The notes: generated by a model not told the origin, from the sequence alone. Positions 1-7,555 are shown, counted from the first letter of the stretch. The stretch is DNA of 12,104 nucleotides from UBA4823 sp034436035 (GCA_034436035.1 DAOTVW010000102.1:1-12104), one strand, 5' to 3'. Numbers and translations are program-made.

Positions 1-1
1 T

Positions 2-73
2 GCGGGTGTCGCCAAGTGGTAAGGCGATAGCTTCCCAAGCTATTATTCGTGGGTTCGAATCCCATCACCCGCT
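2..73 (+). tRNA. tRNA-Gly (anticodon CCC)
   Basis: A full cloverleaf can be drawn by eye. The acceptor arm is GCGGGTG (2-8) with CACCCGC (66-72), followed by T73 as discriminator base, which is usual for bacterial glycine tRNA. The D stem is GCC (11-13) with GGC (23-25). The anticodon stem is ATAGC (27-31) with GCTAT (39-43) around the loop TTCCCAA, which places anticodon CCC at 34-36, so it reads GGG glycine codons. The T arm has the loop TTCGAAT closed by a GTGGG/CCCAT stem with one G-T pair. CCA is not encoded. Its promoter would lie upstream of the window. Confidence 0.96.
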
Positions 74-75
74 TT

Positions 76-100
76 TTATGGGGGTTTTCCATAATTTTTT
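76..100 (+). terminator. Short intrinsic terminator after tRNA-Gly
   Basis: TTATGG (76-81) pairs with CCATAA (89-94) around a 7-base loop and is followed directly by a run of six T (95-100). The stem is short and AU-rich, so the terminator may be weak. Its position right behind the tRNA and ahead of a separate promoter fits the end of the tRNA transcript. Confidence 0.55.
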
Positions 101-130
101 CAAAACCGATGTACCATTCGCTCTCCCTTA

Positions 131-139
131 TGTTATACT
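131..139 (+). promoter_or_regulatory. Extended -10 promoter for the argF operon
   Basis: TG-T-TATACT at 131-139 matches an extended -10 element (TGn followed by a TATAAT-like hexamer). The expected -35 position, about 111-116, has only a poor match (GTACCA), which is tolerated by extended -10 promoters. Transcription would begin near 146, giving a leader of about 30 bases before the argF start at 178. Confidence 0.6.
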
Positions 140-177
140 CAAATTAATATTATCAACCCCCTTTCTGGAGCTTAAAG

Positions 178-1095
178 ATGAAACACTTTATTGCAATATC
201 AGACTATTCTCCCCAAGAATTACAGGAAATATTAGACCTGGCTGTTTACTTGAAAAAGGAACATAAAGCAGGCGGAAATCGGCCAGTGCTTAAAGGCAAA
301 GTATTAGCTATGGTATTTCAAAAACCTAGTCTTCGCACACGCGTCTCGTTTGATATGGCAATGCGTCACCTTGGTGGTGATGCGCTTTATCTCTCCCCTG
401 CCGAAATTGGTTTAGGCAAACGTGAAGCCATATCCGATATTGCACGGGTTTTATCCGGGTATGTTGAAGGAATAATGGCGCGTGTGTTTGAGCATGAACA
501 CGTTGTAGAGCTTGCAAAATGGTCTAGCGTGCCGGTTATCAATGGGTTAAGCAATTACAACCATCCTTGTCAAGCCATGGGAGATGCATTGACGATTTAT
601 GAAAAATTTGGTCAATTAAAAGGACTAAACGTAACTTTTGTCGGCGATGGTAACAATGTCGCTGTTTCCTTAATGCATATTTGTGCCAAATTAGGAGCTA
701 ATTTTACGATCGCTAATCCAGAAGGTTATGACTTACCTGAAAATGCTGTCACATTAGCAAAACAATTCGCCCAAGAAAGTGGCAGCCAATTGACTTTTCT
801 CCGCGACCCTCACCAGGCAGTAAAACACGCCAAGGTTATCTACACGGACACCTGGACTAGTATGGGGCAGGAAGAAGAAATGGAACAACGATTGAAAGTA
901 TTCCCACCCTATCAAGTGAATGCACAATTAGTCGCAGAAGCGGATAAAGATGTCATTGTCATGCACTGCCTCCCTGCACATCGTGGGCAAGAAATCACTG
1001 ATGAAGTAGCCGACGGATCCCATTCTGCCCTTTTTCCACAAGCACATAACCGCCTTCACGCACAAAAAGCCATCTTATTTAAATTATTAGCGTAA
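178..1095 (+). CDS. argF: Ornithine carbamoyltransferase
   Basis: This cytoplasmic enzyme transfers the carbamoyl group of carbamoyl phosphate to ornithine, giving citrulline in arginine biosynthesis (or the reverse in arginine breakdown). The 305-residue length is normal for the family. Carbamoyl-phosphate motif SLRTR is at residues 51-55, HPCQ at 129-132, the D-x-x-x-SMG ornithine motif at 224-230 and HCLP at 263-266. There is no sign of the altered loops that mark acetyl- or succinylornithine transcarbamylases. The ATG at 178 has a GGAG Shine-Dalgarno (167-170) seven bases upstream. It is the first gene of a five-gene series and lies behind an extended -10 promoter. No other arginine gene is adjacent, so an anabolic or catabolic role cannot be decided here; argF is the default symbol. 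Confidence 0.95.
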   Translation: MKHFIAISDYSPQELQEILDLAVYLKKEHKAGGNRPVLKGKVLAMVFQKPSLRTRVSFDMAMRHLGGDALYLSPAEIGLGKREAISDIARVLSGYVEGIMARVFEHEHVVELAKWSSVPVINGLSNYNHPCQAMGDALTIYEKFGQLKGLNVTFVGDGNNVAVSLMHICAKLGANFTIANPEGYDLPENAVTLAKQFAQESGSQLTFLRDPHQAVKHAKVIYTDTWTSMGQEEEMEQRLKVFPPYQVNAQLVAEADKDVIVMHCLPAHRGQEITDEVADGSHSALFPQAHNRLHAQKAILFKLLA

Positions 1096-1109
1096 AGAAA
1101 GAGTAAATT

Positions 1110-2201
1110 ATGAATATTGGCATTCCAAAAGAAAGACGTCCTTTTGAATTCCGAGTGGGTATGACACCTGCAGGAGTTCAAATGCTGGTGGATAATAAGC
1201 ATGTTTGTTATGTCGAGCATGAAGCAGGTATTTTTGCCGGCTTTAGCGACCAAGAGTACGAAAATGCAGGCGCTCGCATTGTTTATAACCCCCATGAAGT
1301 CTTTGGACGGGCAGATTTATTACTCAAGGTTGCCCGTCCAACTTTGGATGAAATTAACTGGTTGAGGCCGGGTAGCGCGGTTGCAGGGTTGTTACATCTC
1401 ACCTCAGCGCGCCAAGAAAAGATTGATGCCCTTCTAAAAAACCAAATAACCGCCATAGCCATGGAACAAATTTCTTTGCCAAATGGTTGTATGCCTGTTC
1501 GCCGACCATTAGCACAAATAGGGGGTGTGATGATCCCCCAAATAGCTGCTCGCTTGTTACAAACGGATGCGGGCGGTAAAGGTATATTGTTGGGTGGAAT
1601 TGTCGGAGTTCCACCTGCTGAAGTCGTTATCATTGGCGCGGGGGTGACTGGCACAAATGCCACAAAGGGTTTTGTCGGGATGGGAGCGCATGTTACCGTT
1701 TTAGATATCAATATGAACGCGCTTCAACACCTCTATGACCGTTATCCCAGTATATTGACTTTAGTGAGCAATCCGATCAATATCAACCGCGCGTTATCCT
1801 ACGCAGATGTGTTGGTCGGCGCAATTTTGGTACCGCATCAAAGAGCACCTATCGTTGTTACCCGTGAACAAGTAAAAATGATGAAACCTCGCTCCATTAT
1901 TATCGATATGAGCATCGATGAAGGTGGCTGTGTAGAAACCTCTCGTCCAACAACCCATGATCAGCCTACTTTTATCGAGGAAGGGGTCATCCACTATTGT
2001 GTACCAAACGTACCAAGTGTTTGTGCAAGAACGGCAACGTATGCTTATGTGAATGCAGCTTTTCCATATATCTTAGAATTAGCCAACAAAGGTATTGATC
2101 GAACCATTCAAGATAACCCTTCTTTGGAAATAGCTATCAATACTCATAATGGTCATTTAGTCCATTTATCCCGCATTGCAACCAAACTAGTCACGGAGTA
2201 G
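1110..2201 (+). CDS. ald: Alanine dehydrogenase family protein
   Basis: Alanine dehydrogenases convert L-alanine plus NAD+ reversibly to pyruvate, ammonium and NADH. The protein has 363 residues, near the usual length of about 370, with the N-terminal AlaDH/PNT catalytic domain and a Rossmann NAD domain (GAGVTG at 176-181). Residues equivalent to the Mycobacterium tuberculosis enzyme's active site are kept: Arg15, Lys73, His96 and Asp270. The stretch that normally reads PMSEVAGR reads PLAQIGGV (133-140), so the serine that contacts the nucleotide in known enzymes becomes alanine. Other family members include transhydrogenase alpha subunits and carboxyethylornithine synthase; the retained residues favour alanine dehydrogenase, but altered cofactor or substrate preference is possible. 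It starts 14 bases after argF and its own stop overlaps the ribosome binding site of the next gene. Confidence 0.8.
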   Translation: MNIGIPKERRPFEFRVGMTPAGVQMLVDNKHVCYVEHEAGIFAGFSDQEYENAGARIVYNPHEVFGRADLLLKVARPTLDEINWLRPGSAVAGLLHLTSARQEKIDALLKNQITAIAMEQISLPNGCMPVRRPLAQIGGVMIPQIAARLLQTDAGGKGILLGGIVGVPPAEVVIIGAGVTGTNATKGFVGMGAHVTVLDINMNALQHLYDRYPSILTLVSNPININRALSYADVLVGAILVPHQRAPIVVTREQVKMMKPRSIIIDMSIDEGGCVETSRPTTHDQPTFIEEGVIHYCVPNVPSVCARTATYAYVNAAFPYILELANKGIDRTIQDNPSLEIAINTHNGHLVHLSRIATKLVTE

Positions 2202-2204
2202 TAC

Positions 2205-3500
2205 ATGACTTGGATTAATCAATATGAAAATCGCGTCGTCAAGGCCGAAGAGGCAGTTCGTCATATTCAATCAAATCAAAGATTATTTTTAACCGGCAAC
2301 TGTTCTGTTCCTCAAAAAGTATTGGCTGCACTGGTGGACTATGCGCCTAATCTACAAAACGTGGAAATATGTCAAGCGTTAACCGTTGGTACTGCCGATT
2401 ATGTCAAACCCGAACTTCAAGGTCATTTACGAGTAAATACGATGTTCATTAGTGCCAATGTGCGCAAAGCAGTTCATGAAGGACGAGCTGATTATACGCC
2501 GGTCTTATTATCAGAATTTCCTTTATTATTTAAAAGAAAAATTTTGCCGGTGGATGTGGCGCTAATCCATGTTTCCCCTCCTGATGAGCATGGTTTTTGC
2601 AGTTATGGGATTGAGGTTGGTTTAACCAAAAGTGTTGCTGAATCAGCAACAACCATTATTGCTGAGGTAAATCAACAAATGCCACGCACATTGGGAGATT
2701 CTTTCATTCATGTCAGTCGTTTGACCTATATGGTACCGACTGATTATGATCTTCCGGAAATGCCAATGGGTGAAGAAGGCGAATCGGAAATTTATCAAAA
2801 GATTGCCTCTTATGTCTCTGAATTAATCCCCGATGGGGCAACGATGCAAATGGGGATTGGCGCTATCCCTGATGCTGTGCTTAAACATTTATTTGAAAAG
2901 AAGGACTTAGGCATTCATACGGAAATGTTTTCGGATGGAGTGATTGATTTAGTAAATGCGGGAGTTTTAACCAATAGCCGAAAAACCCTTCACCCCGGTA
3001 AAATTATCGCCGGTTTTATACTTGGAACAAAAAAGTTATATAAATGGGTTGATGATAATCCGTTAATCGAGCTACATCCCACCGAATATGTTAATGATCC
3101 ATTCATTATTGCCCAAAACGATAGAATGGTGGCGATTAATTCTGCTATCGAAGTAGATCTAACTGGACAAGTTTGTGCGGATAGTATTGGGCATCGTCTT
3201 TTCAGCGGCGTAGGAGGTCAACTAGATTTTATTTATGGCGCTTCACGTTCAAAAGGCGGCGTTCCGATCATCGCGCTTCCAAGTACCGCGAAGGATATCA
3301 GCCGCATTGTCGCAACACTCAAACCTGGTGCAGGAGTTGTAACTACACGCAACCATGTGCATTATGTTGTGACCGAATACGGCATCGCGGATCTCTATGG
3401 TAAAACAATTCGTCAGAGAGCGCAAGCACTCATCAACATTGCTCACCCTCAATTTCGCGAAGAGCTGACTCGCCAAGCAAAAGAACTAAATTACATCTAA
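2205..3500 (+). CDS. Family I CoA-transferase / acetyl-CoA hydrolase (4-hydroxybutyrate CoA-transferase-like)
   Basis: This family moves coenzyme A between acyl-CoA thioesters and free acids such as acetate, or hydrolyses acyl-CoA. The 431 residues contain the two alpha/beta halves of the family. The catalytic glutamate is most likely Glu240 in the HTEMFSDG segment, and the glycine-rich loop GVGGQLDF is at 335-342. The conserved EYGIADL block (391-397) closes the C-terminal domain. Length and motifs resemble 4-hydroxybutyrate or butyryl-CoA:acetate CoA-transferases, but the acyl substrate cannot be fixed from sequence. A good GGAG ribosome site (2195-2198) lies within the last codons of the ald-like gene, so the two are probably translationally coupled. 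Between an alanine dehydrogenase and pyruvate kinase it may help turn acyl-CoA into acid products during fermentation. Confidence 0.88.
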   Translation: MTWINQYENRVVKAEEAVRHIQSNQRLFLTGNCSVPQKVLAALVDYAPNLQNVEICQALTVGTADYVKPELQGHLRVNTMFISANVRKAVHEGRADYTPVLLSEFPLLFKRKILPVDVALIHVSPPDEHGFCSYGIEVGLTKSVAESATTIIAEVNQQMPRTLGDSFIHVSRLTYMVPTDYDLPEMPMGEEGESEIYQKIASYVSELIPDGATMQMGIGAIPDAVLKHLFEKKDLGIHTEMFSDGVIDLVNAGVLTNSRKTLHPGKIIAGFILGTKKLYKWVDDNPLIELHPTEYVNDPFIIAQNDRMVAINSAIEVDLTGQVCADSIGHRLFSGVGGQLDFIYGASRSKGGVPIIALPSTAKDISRIVATLKPGAGVVTTRNHVHYVVTEYGIADLYGKTIRQRAQALINIAHPQFREELTRQAKELNYI

Positions 3501-3503
3501 AAC

Positions 3504-4934
3504 ATGAATCGAAAAACAAAAATCATCGCCACAATCGGACCGGCAATTGCGCAATTACCTCTCTTGTCGCAAGTTATTGAGGCGGGTGTTAATGTTATCC
3601 GCCTCAACGCTTCCCATGGAGATGATGAAGAACACCTTCATTACATCGATCTTGTTCGGAGGGCTTCCATCGATTGTGAAATCCCAATTCCCATTATGCT
3701 GGATTTACAAGGTCCGAAAATCCGATTAGGCGAATTGGAAAAGTCGCCGATTCAATTGCGTAATGGCGATGAAATAAACATAACAACTGAGTCAGTAAAA
3801 GGGAACAGTCACACTTTATCCATCAATTTCCCTCAACTTTCCGATTATGCCCAACCAGGCATGCAAGTTTTAATTGATGATGGAAAAATTACCCTGTCCA
3901 TTCTCAAAGTGGAACCAGGTCGTATTTTAACAAAGGTGATATGTGGAGGAGACCTTTATCCTCATAAGGGAGTAAATTTTCCAGATTTAGAGCAGTTTTT
4001 ACCCAGCTTTACCGAACAGGATCGTCATAATTTAGAGCTGGGAATGAAAAATGGAATTGATCTCCTCGCTGTTTCATTTGTAAGATCTGCACAAGATATC
4101 AGTGATATACGCAATTATATCCATTCAAAATATCATCCCGACAATCCAATTCCCATCATTGCTAAAATTGAACTCGCAAGCGGTTTAAAAAATATCCAGC
4201 AAATTCTTACAGTGGCTGATGGGGTAATGGTGGCACGGGGCGATCTAGCTGTGGAAATCTCCGCAGCAAAAGTTCCTATTGCCCAAAAGCAAATTATCGA
4301 AGCGGCAAATCGAGCTGGCAAATATGTCATCACAGCGACACAAATGCTGGAGAGTATGATCAATAATCCCACACCCACACGAGCTGAGGCAACGGATATT
4401 GCCAATGCGATTTTTGACGGCAGCGATGCGGTGATGCTATCTGGAGAAACGGCTGTTGGGAATTATCCCCTCGAAGCAACGAAAGTCATGGATACAATTA
4501 TCCGAGAAGCAGAAGCCCATCTATCTTCATGGTCACGCTGGTCCGGGAGTTCCATTCTTGAAGGAAGCGATGAGGATGCTTATTTTGTTGCACAGGCTGC
4601 CAAAGATTTAGCTTACGACCGCAACGTAGCTGCCATTTGTGTTTTTACAAAAAGCGGTCGCACAGCAGCAATTGTTTCAAAAACCAGACCTCCTGTACCA
4701 ATTTTTGCATTTACACCAAATGAAGAAGTGTTTACTCGATTAAATATCTTTTGGGGAGTGGAGCCGTTTTTAACCAAGGAAGTCTCCACACTCGAAGCAA
4801 TGCTGGCGATTATCGAAAAACAAATTCTCCAAACTGGATTATTAAAACAAGGCGATCAAGTCGTTGTCGTTTGCGGTTTTCCGATTGGCGGATTTAAACC
4901 ACCAAATTTGGCACTCCTATACACATTGGGATAA
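3504..4934 (+). CDS. pyk: Pyruvate kinase
   Basis: It makes pyruvate and ATP from phosphoenolpyruvate and ADP in the last step of glycolysis. The 476 residues cover the barrel (A), the B domain (about 75-170) and the C-terminal regulatory domain. Visible motifs are KTKIIATIGPA at the N-terminus, Arg33 in RLNASHGD, GVNFPD, catalytic Lys221 and Glu223 in AKIE, ARGDL at 244-248 and the ATQMLESM signature near 278-285. Lysine occupies the position in GPKIR (Lys72) that is glutamate in K+-dependent muscle enzyme, the pattern associated with K+-independent pyruvate kinases. No phosphohistidine domain extension is present. The start lies three bases after the CoA-transferase stop and has no clear ribosome binding site, so translation probably depends on coupling to the gene ahead. 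Confidence 0.95.
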   Translation: MNRKTKIIATIGPAIAQLPLLSQVIEAGVNVIRLNASHGDDEEHLHYIDLVRRASIDCEIPIPIMLDLQGPKIRLGELEKSPIQLRNGDEINITTESVKGNSHTLSINFPQLSDYAQPGMQVLIDDGKITLSILKVEPGRILTKVICGGDLYPHKGVNFPDLEQFLPSFTEQDRHNLELGMKNGIDLLAVSFVRSAQDISDIRNYIHSKYHPDNPIPIIAKIELASGLKNIQQILTVADGVMVARGDLAVEISAAKVPIAQKQIIEAANRAGKYVITATQMLESMINNPTPTRAEATDIANAIFDGSDAVMLSGETAVGNYPLEATKVMDTIIREAEAHLSSWSRWSGSSILEGSDEDAYFVAQAAKDLAYDRNVAAICVFTKSGRTAAIVSKTRPPVPIFAFTPNEEVFTRLNIFWGVEPFLTKEVSTLEAMLAIIEKQILQTGLLKQGDQVVVVCGFPIGGFKPPNLALLYTLG

Positions 4935-4956
4935 AAGTGTTTGATCTCGACAATAG

Positions 4957-7305
4957 ATGACAATCCCCATTTTTTCACCTTCAAGCATATTTTCCACCGG
5001 TGAATCATCTTTTGAAAATTATCCATGTGCGCGTTATTTACCGCCATACTATTCGAATAGCGTCACGAAATTAATTGAATTTCTTTTATCCAATAAAGGT
5101 TTCCCGTCACAAGCCTCAGTCATTTTAGACCCTTTCGGAACTTCCCCACTGGTTGATGTTGAGATAGCCAAAAGAGGTTTTCCGGTTGTCGTTTGCTGCA
5201 ATAATCCAATCAATCGAGTATTGGTTGAACTCTTTGCCGATCCACCTTCAAAAGAAGAACTGTTGCCGATTCTCGCTGAGATAGCCAGCTTAAAAAAAGG
5301 CAACATGCGCCTGGAAACATTTATTCGCTCCTTATATCAATCCGTTTGTAATAACTGTGGTTCCAATGTGGAAATCGAATCGTATATTTGGGAAAAAGGT
5401 ACAAATGAAATTGTGCATCATTTATCACAGAAAAAATATCACTGCCAAAATTGTGGTCAATTGGGGGAGTACCCCATTACTTCAGAGGACTTAGAACTCT
5501 TTGAAAAAATTCCAGCTCTCGAGATATTTGAGTTAGAAGCAGCCAATAAGGTTGTTTCGCGGAATGATCCGCAATGGCAAACAGTAATTGACGCAGTCCG
5601 TCTCCATCCATCGCGTTCTCTTTATGTTCTGTTCACAATATTGAATAAAATCGAAAATCTAACCTCGAACGAAAGAAAACAAAAACTGCTTCTTGCGCTC
5701 ATGCTTGGTATCATCGATTACGCAAATGGACTTTGGCCATATCCATCGCGCCGCTATCGTCCTAAACAACTTGTGCTTGCCTCCCAATTTATCGAACATA
5801 ATTTATGGCTTTATTTGGAAAAAGCCATCGATCATTGGAGTGAGATGAAATCCTCCAAAGCTGTTACTCCAGTTGTGTATTGGCCAAAAATGCCGAAAGA
5901 GGGTGAAATTTCCATTTTCGAAGGCCGGTTAAAAGAGTTAGTTAAAATTAATCCTAATCTTGAATTCCCATTTATTGTGACTGTATTACCACGCCCAAAC
6001 CAGGCTTATTGGACTTTATCCGCCATCTGGACTGGCTGGTTAATGGGCAAAACTGAAGTGACACCTTTAAAAAGCGTTTTACAGCGCAAGCGTTATGACT
6101 GGGGTTGGCATTGTCAGGCTTTGTTTTCCGCATTTTCAGAATTGGTGGAAAATAAACAACATCCCATGCGGATAATCGCATTGATCGAAGAGAATGAACC
6201 AAATTTTCTAGCAGCGAGTTTAATCGCTGGTGATCGTGCGGGTTTCGAGTTATCCGATTTTACGCAACAAACCGATACACACCGTGCTCAGATCGGGTGG
6301 AGTTTTTCTCTAGACCAAGATGTTTCAACAAATCCACTACCATTGCACATTGATAAAGAATTGTTGTTGAGACAACAGATGGAGCAAGCTTTGATTAATG
6401 TGATTCGACGGGGAAACGAACCTTTGCATTTTAATAGAGCACATGCAATAGCTTTGACTAATGTAGTGCATCATTCAAAACAAATGAAGGAAACAATTTC
6501 TAATCCAATTACGCTCAATGATTTATATCCAATCGATCAAATTAACGATTTTCCTAATACATTTATAGATATTTTACAACAAGTCATTTATGACAGCCCA
6601 ATTGTGAAGGCTATTCCTGAAGAAAATAAATCCCTGGAATATAAATACATCTGGTTAAAGAAACCGGAGCAACTTATTCAATTCTCCCTCTCTGATCAAG
6701 TTGAGGAGAATATATATAATATATTACAGCATAAAGAGCGAGTCTCTTATCAAGAAATCCTGGATCATGTTTTTCAAAAATTCAATGGATTTTTTACACC
6801 AGATAAAGAATTTATAGATATTTGTTTATCCTCTTATGCGAACAACGTTATGGATTCGAATATATGGCAACTTCGCGAAGAGGATCAGCCTGCAAACCGG
6901 GATAACGATATGCAAGAAATGCGCTCCTTACTTCATCGTTTAGCAGATAAATTGAATATAAAACCATTGGATTCTCCGATAATTCTTTGGAATTCCCTAA
7001 ATGGTGAAGAATTGGCAAAATGGATAGTGCGCACAAGTGGAATGGTCAGCGATATTTACTTAAAAGAGAATACTACCCCTAATTTATATCTGCTTGTTCC
7101 CGGCAGCCGTGTGAACTTGATTTTATACAAAATTCATCACAATCCAATATTGTCTAATTCTTATTTAAAGCAGTGGAAAATTGTGCGCTTTAGACAAATC
7201 CGCTGGTTGATTGAACAACCCGATTTAGAAATCAATCATTTTGATAAGTGGTTGAATATTGATCCAATTAAGTATGAAAGTCCGCAATTGAGTTTTTGGC
7301 AATGA
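4957..7305 (+). CDS. Large DNA-methylase-like protein with zinc ribbon, probably catalytically inactive
   Basis: The function is unknown. The 782 residues appear to hold: an N-terminal block like motif I of amino-methyltransferases (residues 56-84, containing ILDPFGTSPLV then CNNP); an inserted zinc ribbon with two CxxC pairs (Cys131/134 and Cys163/166); a second Rossmann half where the usual catalytic DPPY is replaced by LPRP (344-347), followed by a YWTLSAIWTGWL helix (351-362); and a C-terminal part with a likely winged helix (about 578-640) and a basic block around KIVRFRQIRW (741-750). Glycines of motif I and the acidic SAM contact also look lost. The order resembles adenine-specific methylases carrying zinc ribbons. 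An in-frame stop directly before the ATG fixes the earliest start; no ribosome site is evident. It is last in the operon, 22 bases behind pyk. A DNA- or RNA-binding regulatory role is a guess. Confidence 0.7.
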   Translation: MTIPIFSPSSIFSTGESSFENYPCARYLPPYYSNSVTKLIEFLLSNKGFPSQASVILDPFGTSPLVDVEIAKRGFPVVVCCNNPINRVLVELFADPPSKEELLPILAEIASLKKGNMRLETFIRSLYQSVCNNCGSNVEIESYIWEKGTNEIVHHLSQKKYHCQNCGQLGEYPITSEDLELFEKIPALEIFELEAANKVVSRNDPQWQTVIDAVRLHPSRSLYVLFTILNKIENLTSNERKQKLLLALMLGIIDYANGLWPYPSRRYRPKQLVLASQFIEHNLWLYLEKAIDHWSEMKSSKAVTPVVYWPKMPKEGEISIFEGRLKELVKINPNLEFPFIVTVLPRPNQAYWTLSAIWTGWLMGKTEVTPLKSVLQRKRYDWGWHCQALFSAFSELVENKQHPMRIIALIEENEPNFLAASLIAGDRAGFELSDFTQQTDTHRAQIGWSFSLDQDVSTNPLPLHIDKELLLRQQMEQALINVIRRGNEPLHFNRAHAIALTNVVHHSKQMKETISNPITLNDLYPIDQINDFPNTFIDILQQVIYDSPIVKAIPEENKSLEYKYIWLKKPEQLIQFSLSDQVEENIYNILQHKERVSYQEILDHVFQKFNGFFTPDKEFIDICLSSYANNVMDSNIWQLREEDQPANRDNDMQEMRSLLHRLADKLNIKPLDSPIILWNSLNGEELAKWIVRTSGMVSDIYLKENTTPNLYLLVPGSRVNLILYKIHHNPILSNSYLKQWKIVRFRQIRWLIEQPDLEINHFDKWLNIDPIKYESPQLSFWQ

Positions 7306-7336
7306 TTTTCTGATTGGTTTTTGATATTATTAAAAA

Positions 7337-7509
7337 CGACACCCCACCGTGCCGTGTGCAGCGAAGTTTTGAACCTGCCTTCGCAGGTTGGGTTCCTCCC
7401 CAAATGATCAGTCTTGGCCGAAGCCTATCACGTCACATTTGTAAGATTGGAACCCTTTTGATGGGTGTTGGCCCAAAACCCGAGCGCAGCATCACGAACA
7501 CAGCAGGGT
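7337..7509 (-). ncRNA. ssrS: Probable 6S RNA (RNA polymerase regulator)
   Basis: Read on the minus strand, this stretch folds into one long interrupted hairpin of about 173 bases, the size and layout of 6S RNA, which binds housekeeping RNA polymerase by mimicking an open promoter. Outer pairing joins TGCTGTGT (7498-7505) to ACACGGCA (7350-7357), with ACCC and GGGT at the two ends. A large open region follows. The terminal stem joins GGGTTCC (7449-7455) to GGAACCC (7390-7396), continues with CAAATG/CATTTG (7436-7441 and 7401-7406) and has a GGC-TTCG-GCC tip. On the 3' side a seven-pair hairpin (7372-7389) sits against the terminal stem, as seen in the central bubble of many 6S RNAs. The 5' CTGTGTTCGT resembles the usual 6S opening. 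A T-run lies just past the 3' end. The assignment rests on fold and wording, not a covariance-model score. Confidence 0.72.
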
Positions 7510-7515
7510 ATTATT

Positions 7516-7524
7516 CTTATACCA
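7516..7524 (-). promoter_or_regulatory. Extended -10 promoter for the 6S RNA candidate
   Basis: On the minus strand the bases read TGG-TATAAG, an extended -10 element. It lies six bases ahead of the ACCC that begins the outer stem of the 6S fold, so start of transcription near 7509 matches the structural 5' end. The -35 position (TACCCA) is poor. Confidence 0.55.
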
Positions 7525-7541
7525 TAAAAATTTCTTTATGG
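7522..7541. repeat. AT-rich inverted repeat between aspS and the 6S candidate
   Basis: CCATAAA (7522-7528) and TTTATGG (7535-7541) form a perfect seven-base inverted repeat around six bases. It directly abuts the -10 element of the 6S promoter and lies 14 bases beyond the aspS stop. It could be an operator for the RNA gene or a weak transcript end for aspS; no T-run follows it on the minus strand, so it is not a standard terminator. Confidence 0.45.
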
Positions 7542-7555
7542 GTAGATGCGTTAGA

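Noticed and set aside
1..180. Possible integration site at the tRNA-Gly 3' end
   Set aside because: I see no repeat of the tRNA 3' end elsewhere in the window, and no integrase or mobile gene.
6..266. Open frame starting inside the tRNA
   Set aside because: It runs through tRNA-Gly, the terminator and the argF promoter and overlaps argF in another frame.
1283..1711. Minus-strand 142-codon open frame inside the alanine dehydrogenase gene
   Set aside because: It lies wholly antisense to a well-supported gene, and has low-complexity composition and no motif.
4957..7305. Restriction-modification or phage-defence system
   Set aside because: There is no nuclease, specificity subunit or helicase nearby, and the methylase motifs are degenerate; all neighbours are metabolic.
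7315..7337. Inverted repeat GTTTTT/AAAAAC as a terminator of the plus-strand operon
   Set aside because: The arms contain only A-T pairs plus one G-C, and no T-run follows on the plus strand; it may just reflect the T-rich tail of the minus-strand RNA.
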